A DNA stretch of 64,000 nt from Oscillospiraceae bacterium (GTDB taxonomy: Bacteria > Bacillota > Clostridia > Oscillospirales > Ruminococcaceae). The translations under genes and the position numbers were made by a program. Below are positions 61,708-64,000 of this stretch, one piece after another (the first letter of the stretch is position 1; each line of letters starts with the position of its first letter). The stretch is from positions 62,001-126,000 of the forward strand of contig JAIHAL010000008.1 of assembly GCA_020054675.1 (NCBI GenBank). The letters are read 5' to 3'. The notes beneath the pieces are model-generated. The model had not been told where the DNA came from and did no database searches. It saw only the letters and a program-made list of their open reading frames with translations.

Positions 61708-61775
61708 GTGCTGTTGTCATTAAGGAGCCTGTATAAAATTATCAGAATAATAATTATGTACATGTACTCAACCAT
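61698..61775 (-). CDS. Candidate type I toxin peptide, 25 residues
   Basis: A 25-codon frame starting MVEYMYIIII and ending NDNSTKK: a short polar start, one membrane-length run of Ile/Leu/Tyr, an Arg and a polar, Lys-ending tail. That is the layout of small membrane toxins such as Fst, though the sequence is not a Fst homologue I recognise. AAAGGGGG is well placed before the ATG, but GGAAAGGG (61,792-61,785 on the minus strand) can pair with CCCTTTCC just upstream, hiding the Shine-Dalgarno. It is flanked by a perfect promoter and a terminator. Too short for ordinary gene callers. Confidence 0.6.
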   Translation of the reverse strand: MVEYMYIIIILIILYRLLNDNSTKK

Positions 61776-61784
61776 GACAGCACC

Positions 61785-61805
61785 CCCTTTCCTTGGGGGA
61801 AAGGG
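61785..61805 (-). promoter_or_regulatory. Hairpin hiding the toxin Shine-Dalgarno
   Basis: In the minus-strand RNA, CCCTTTCC and GGAAAGGG form an 8-bp perfect stem with a 5-nt loop; the second arm includes the Shine-Dalgarno. Such sequestering is common in type I toxin mRNAs. The antitoxin RNA carries the same CCCTTTC sequence (61,640-61,646). Confidence 0.65.
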
Positions 61806-61839
61806 TTAACCGCAGAACCGCTTTGGCAACGCCATGCAA

Positions 61840-61868
61840 ATTATAGCTTGTTTTGGAATTTTTGTCAA
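61840..61868 (-). promoter_or_regulatory. Perfect sigma-A promoter of candidate toxin mRNA
   Basis: Minus strand TTGACA (61868-61863), 17-bp spacer, TATAAT (61845-61840), both exact. The -35 box overlaps the recG stop codon. Transcription should start near 61,833, at GGCGTTGCC. Confidence 0.85.
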
Positions 61869-63889
61869 TTAAAAATATCTTCGCCCGCCTTTTTAAAGAG
61901 CCTTTCGGCTTCTGCTTTAAGCTTTGGATGCTTCAACAGCTCCGGGTCAGATTTGATTGTCTTTATTGCCGAATTCCTTGCCTGAGAAAGCATTTCGCTG
62001 TCCAGTTCGGCAATTTTAAGCAAGGGGAGGCCGTGCTGCCTTTCGCCGAAAAAATCCCCACAGCCGCGCAGCTTCATGTCCTGTTTTGCAATTTCAAACC
62101 CGTCGGAGGTGGATGCTATGATTTTCAGCCGCTCCCTTGCTTCGGCGGAAAGATTGTCTGTCAAGAGTACGCAATAACTTTTATGTGAGCCTCTGCCGAC
62201 TCTGCCCCGCAATTGATGGAGCTGGGAAAGTCCGAACCGGTCGGCATTTTCAATCAGCATTATGTTTGCGTTGGGAACATCCACTCCGACCTCGATTACC
62301 GTTGTGGAAACAAGCAGGCGTATCCTGCCCTCCTTGAAATCCGACATAATTTTTTCCTTTTCGGACGGCTTCATTTTCCCATGCAAAAGCCCGACTTCAA
62401 AGCCTGAAAAAATCTTTTTTATTTCCTCCGCGTATGATTTAGCGGCTTTTAAACCCTCTGTTAATTCATTTTCTTCAATCATTGGGCAGACCACATATGC
62501 CTGCCTGCCTTCAGAAAGCTGTTTTTTGACAAATCCAAATGCCCTTTCGCGCAATTTTCCCATTACGGCATAGGTTTCAACGGGAAACCTCCCCTTTGGC
62601 AGTTCGTCAAGAATGGAAATATCCAAATCCCCGTAAACGATAAGCCCCAGAGTACGCGGAATTGGCGTTGCGGAAATGACAAGCCTGTGCGGGCTTTTGC
62701 CCTTTCCGGAAAGGCTTGCCCTTTGCATTACCCCGAACCTGTGCTGTTCATCCGCTATCACAAGCCCTAAATTTTTAAATTCCACCGAATTTTGTATAAG
62801 CGCCTGAGTTCCCACCGCAACGGAAAAATCCCCTTGCGAAATGAGCTTTTTTATTTTTTCTTTTTCTTTTTGGGAAACACTTCCGGTCAAAAGGCATACA
62901 TTAACTCCAAGCGGCTCCAAAAAGGAGCGCAGGGTGTTGAAATGCTGTGCCGCAAGGATTTCAGTCGGAGCCATAAGCGCGCTCTGGCACCCGTTTTTGT
63001 GGGCAAAATAGCAAATCGCAGCCGCAACGGCAGTCTTTCCTGAACCGACATCGCCTTGCAGCAGCCTGTTCATAGGGATTTCGGAGCACATATCCGAAAC
63101 CGCTTCATTTATTGCCCTTTTTTGCGCTCCGGTAAGTTCAAAAGGTATTGAATCAAAAAATTCGTCTATTTCAAGCCTTTGCATTTTGAATCCGGTACGC
63201 GAACGGTTTTTGCGTTTTAAAAACAGCATCCCTATCTGCAAAATAAAAAGCTCATCAAAAGAAAGCCGTTTTTTTGCAAGAGAAAGCGCCCTTTCGTCCT
63301 CCGGAAAATGTATGTTCTCAAAGGCATAGGAAAGAGTGCAAAGCAAATTTTCGCTTTGCACTTCCTTTGGAAGATAATCATACATCCCGTCAAGGCACGA
63401 AAGGGCGCTTTTTATGTTCAGCCGTATAATCCCCTCCGAAAGTCCTGCCGTAAGGGGATATACAGGCACAAGCTTTTCCCTTTGCTCCGCCGGTATAAAG
63501 GTCGGCGAAATGATTTCCTTTGAAAGAAGGTTTCCTGAAACTTTTCCGTAAAAGATATAGCTTTTACCCTCGCCAAGAGCGTCATAAGCATAGCGGTTGT
63601 TGAAGAAAACCACCTTAAAATCGTTTTCTCCGTCGCTTGCAAGAACCTTGTAAAGCTTTATTCCGTTTGCCGTTGCTTCGGGGAATTTTTTCTTGACCAC
63701 GCCTTCCACTGCCGTGCGCAAGTCATTTTCCGCCTGCGAAATCTTTACGGGGCTTGAATAATCCACATATCCCCTCGGAATATGCCAAAGCAGGTCGTAT
63801 ATGGTATAAATCCCAAGCTTTGCATAAAGTTCCGCACGCTTTTCCCCAACGCCTTTTAAATATTTTACCGGAGAAAACAAATCCGCCAT
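61865..63889 (-). CDS. recG: ATP-dependent DNA helicase RecG
   Basis: 674 residues. N-terminal wedge domain for branched DNA, then helicase domains: LLQGDVGSGKTAVAAAI (Walker A), VIADEQHRFGVMQR (DEQH box), LVISATPIPRTLGLIVYGDLDISILDELPKGR, and the C-terminal GVDVPNANIMLIENADRFGLSQLHQLRGRVGRG with the TRG region. Remodels stalled replication forks and Holliday junctions. TAGGAGG precedes the ATG at a slightly long spacing. Confidence 0.97.
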   Translation of the reverse strand: MADLFSPVKYLKGVGEKRAELYAKLGIYTIYDLLWHIPRGYVDYSSPVKISQAENDLRTAVEGVVKKKFPEATANGIKLYKVLASDGENDFKVVFFNNRYAYDALGEGKSYIFYGKVSGNLLSKEIISPTFIPAEQREKLVPVYPLTAGLSEGIIRLNIKSALSCLDGMYDYLPKEVQSENLLCTLSYAFENIHFPEDERALSLAKKRLSFDELFILQIGMLFLKRKNRSRTGFKMQRLEIDEFFDSIPFELTGAQKRAINEAVSDMCSEIPMNRLLQGDVGSGKTAVAAAICYFAHKNGCQSALMAPTEILAAQHFNTLRSFLEPLGVNVCLLTGSVSQKEKEKIKKLISQGDFSVAVGTQALIQNSVEFKNLGLVIADEQHRFGVMQRASLSGKGKSPHRLVISATPIPRTLGLIVYGDLDISILDELPKGRFPVETYAVMGKLRERAFGFVKKQLSEGRQAYVVCPMIEENELTEGLKAAKSYAEEIKKIFSGFEVGLLHGKMKPSEKEKIMSDFKEGRIRLLVSTTVIEVGVDVPNANIMLIENADRFGLSQLHQLRGRVGRGSHKSYCVLLTDNLSAEARERLKIIASTSDGFEIAKQDMKLRGCGDFFGERQHGLPLLKIAELDSEMLSQARNSAIKTIKSDPELLKHPKLKAEAERLFKKAGEDIFN

Positions 63890-63904
63890 AAGGCGAAAAG
63901 CCTC

Positions 63905-64000
63905 CTATTCAACAGAAATAATATAATAATACACCGGCTGGCCGCCGTTTATAAGATTTATTTCCACCTTGTCGCCAAGCTTTGCTCTGAAAAGCTTTTC
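63905..64000 (-). CDS. C-terminal end of an unidentified gene (cut by window edge)
   Basis: 31 codons in frame from the right edge to a TAG stop, 15 bp upstream of recG on the same strand. The visible residues (EKLFRAKLGDKVEINLINGGQ, then PVYYYIISVE) suggest a beta-rich end with a GDKVEI turn. This is too little to assign a family; co-transcription with recG is likely. Confidence 0.6.
   Translation of the reverse strand, partial: EKLFRAKLGDKVEINLINGGQPVYYYIISVE

Overview
The window looks like chromosome of an anaerobic, Gram-positive, endospore-forming and flagellated Clostridia species, probably Oscillospiraceae/Ruminococcaceae-like. Support comes from the sequence itself: spore germination receptor genes (gerA/B/C type), bofA/yaaL, HrcA-type CIRCE control of groESL, consensus sigma-A promoters, strong Shine-Dalgarno sites, a single-chain glycyl-tRNA synthetase, sigma-28-driven flagellin, and tRNA genes that all encode CCA. 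No phage, transposase, IS, CRISPR or rRNA gene was seen.

Layout: 1-2.65 kb (minus) argS (cut by the edge), a DUF1934 gene, murI and ddl. 2.8-5.4 kb (plus) rpmG-secE-nusG-rplK-rplA, with two L1-binding-site mimics. 5.4-9.3 kb flavodoxin, glyS, a DUF4830 protein and an RsuA-type pseudouridine synthase. 9.4-13.5 kb an orphan MsmX/UgpC-type sugar ATPase, bofA-yaaL, an unrecognised three-gene operon, a YfcE phosphodiesterase and several small proteins. 14.1-21.5 kb fliK-like and flhB-C-terminal-like genes opposite a cheA-cheW-cheR-cheB-cheW operon. 21.5-24.5 kb two small HTH regulators, a small unknown gene and groESL. 24.8-28.5 kb response regulator, histidine kinase and HtrA protease. 28.6-36.0 kb an AraC-type membrane regulator, two sugar permeases, a lipoprotein and a GH88/GH105 hydrolase, together a plant-polysaccharide (probably rhamnogalacturonan) uptake locus that lacks its own ATPase. 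36.3-39.6 kb a chemoreceptor and a CcdA/TlpA pair. 39.7-44.9 kb a germinant receptor operon with two B subunits and a small D-like subunit. 45.1-49.5 kb glycogen phosphorylase and a GH13 enzyme. 50.3-52.5 kb feoB. 52.5-59.6 kb two tRNA clusters around a hydroxyacid dehydrogenase, proBA, an unknown membrane protein and ptsI. 59.7-63.9 kb flagellin, a candidate type I toxin-antitoxin module, and recG.

Two non-coding systems stand out. First, between the flagellin terminator and recG (about 61,570-61,870) two perfect or near-perfect sigma-A promoters face each other across a shared two-way terminator. The minus transcript encodes a 25-residue hydrophobic peptide whose Shine-Dalgarno site is hidden in a hairpin, and the plus transcript carries a sequence complementary to that site. 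This is the architecture of a par/Fst-type type I toxin-antitoxin locus. Second, three intergenic loci (about 6.0-6.55, 13.54-14.1 and 49.5-50.3 kb) carry related, non-coding, highly palindromic repeats. Their stems differ between copies by compensatory changes, and heptanucleotide tandem arrays accompany two of them. Further regulatory structures of note are a flagellin leader with two CsrA-like sites, a 50-bp palindrome holding face-to-face promoters beside an HTH gene, and duplicated L1-site mimics.
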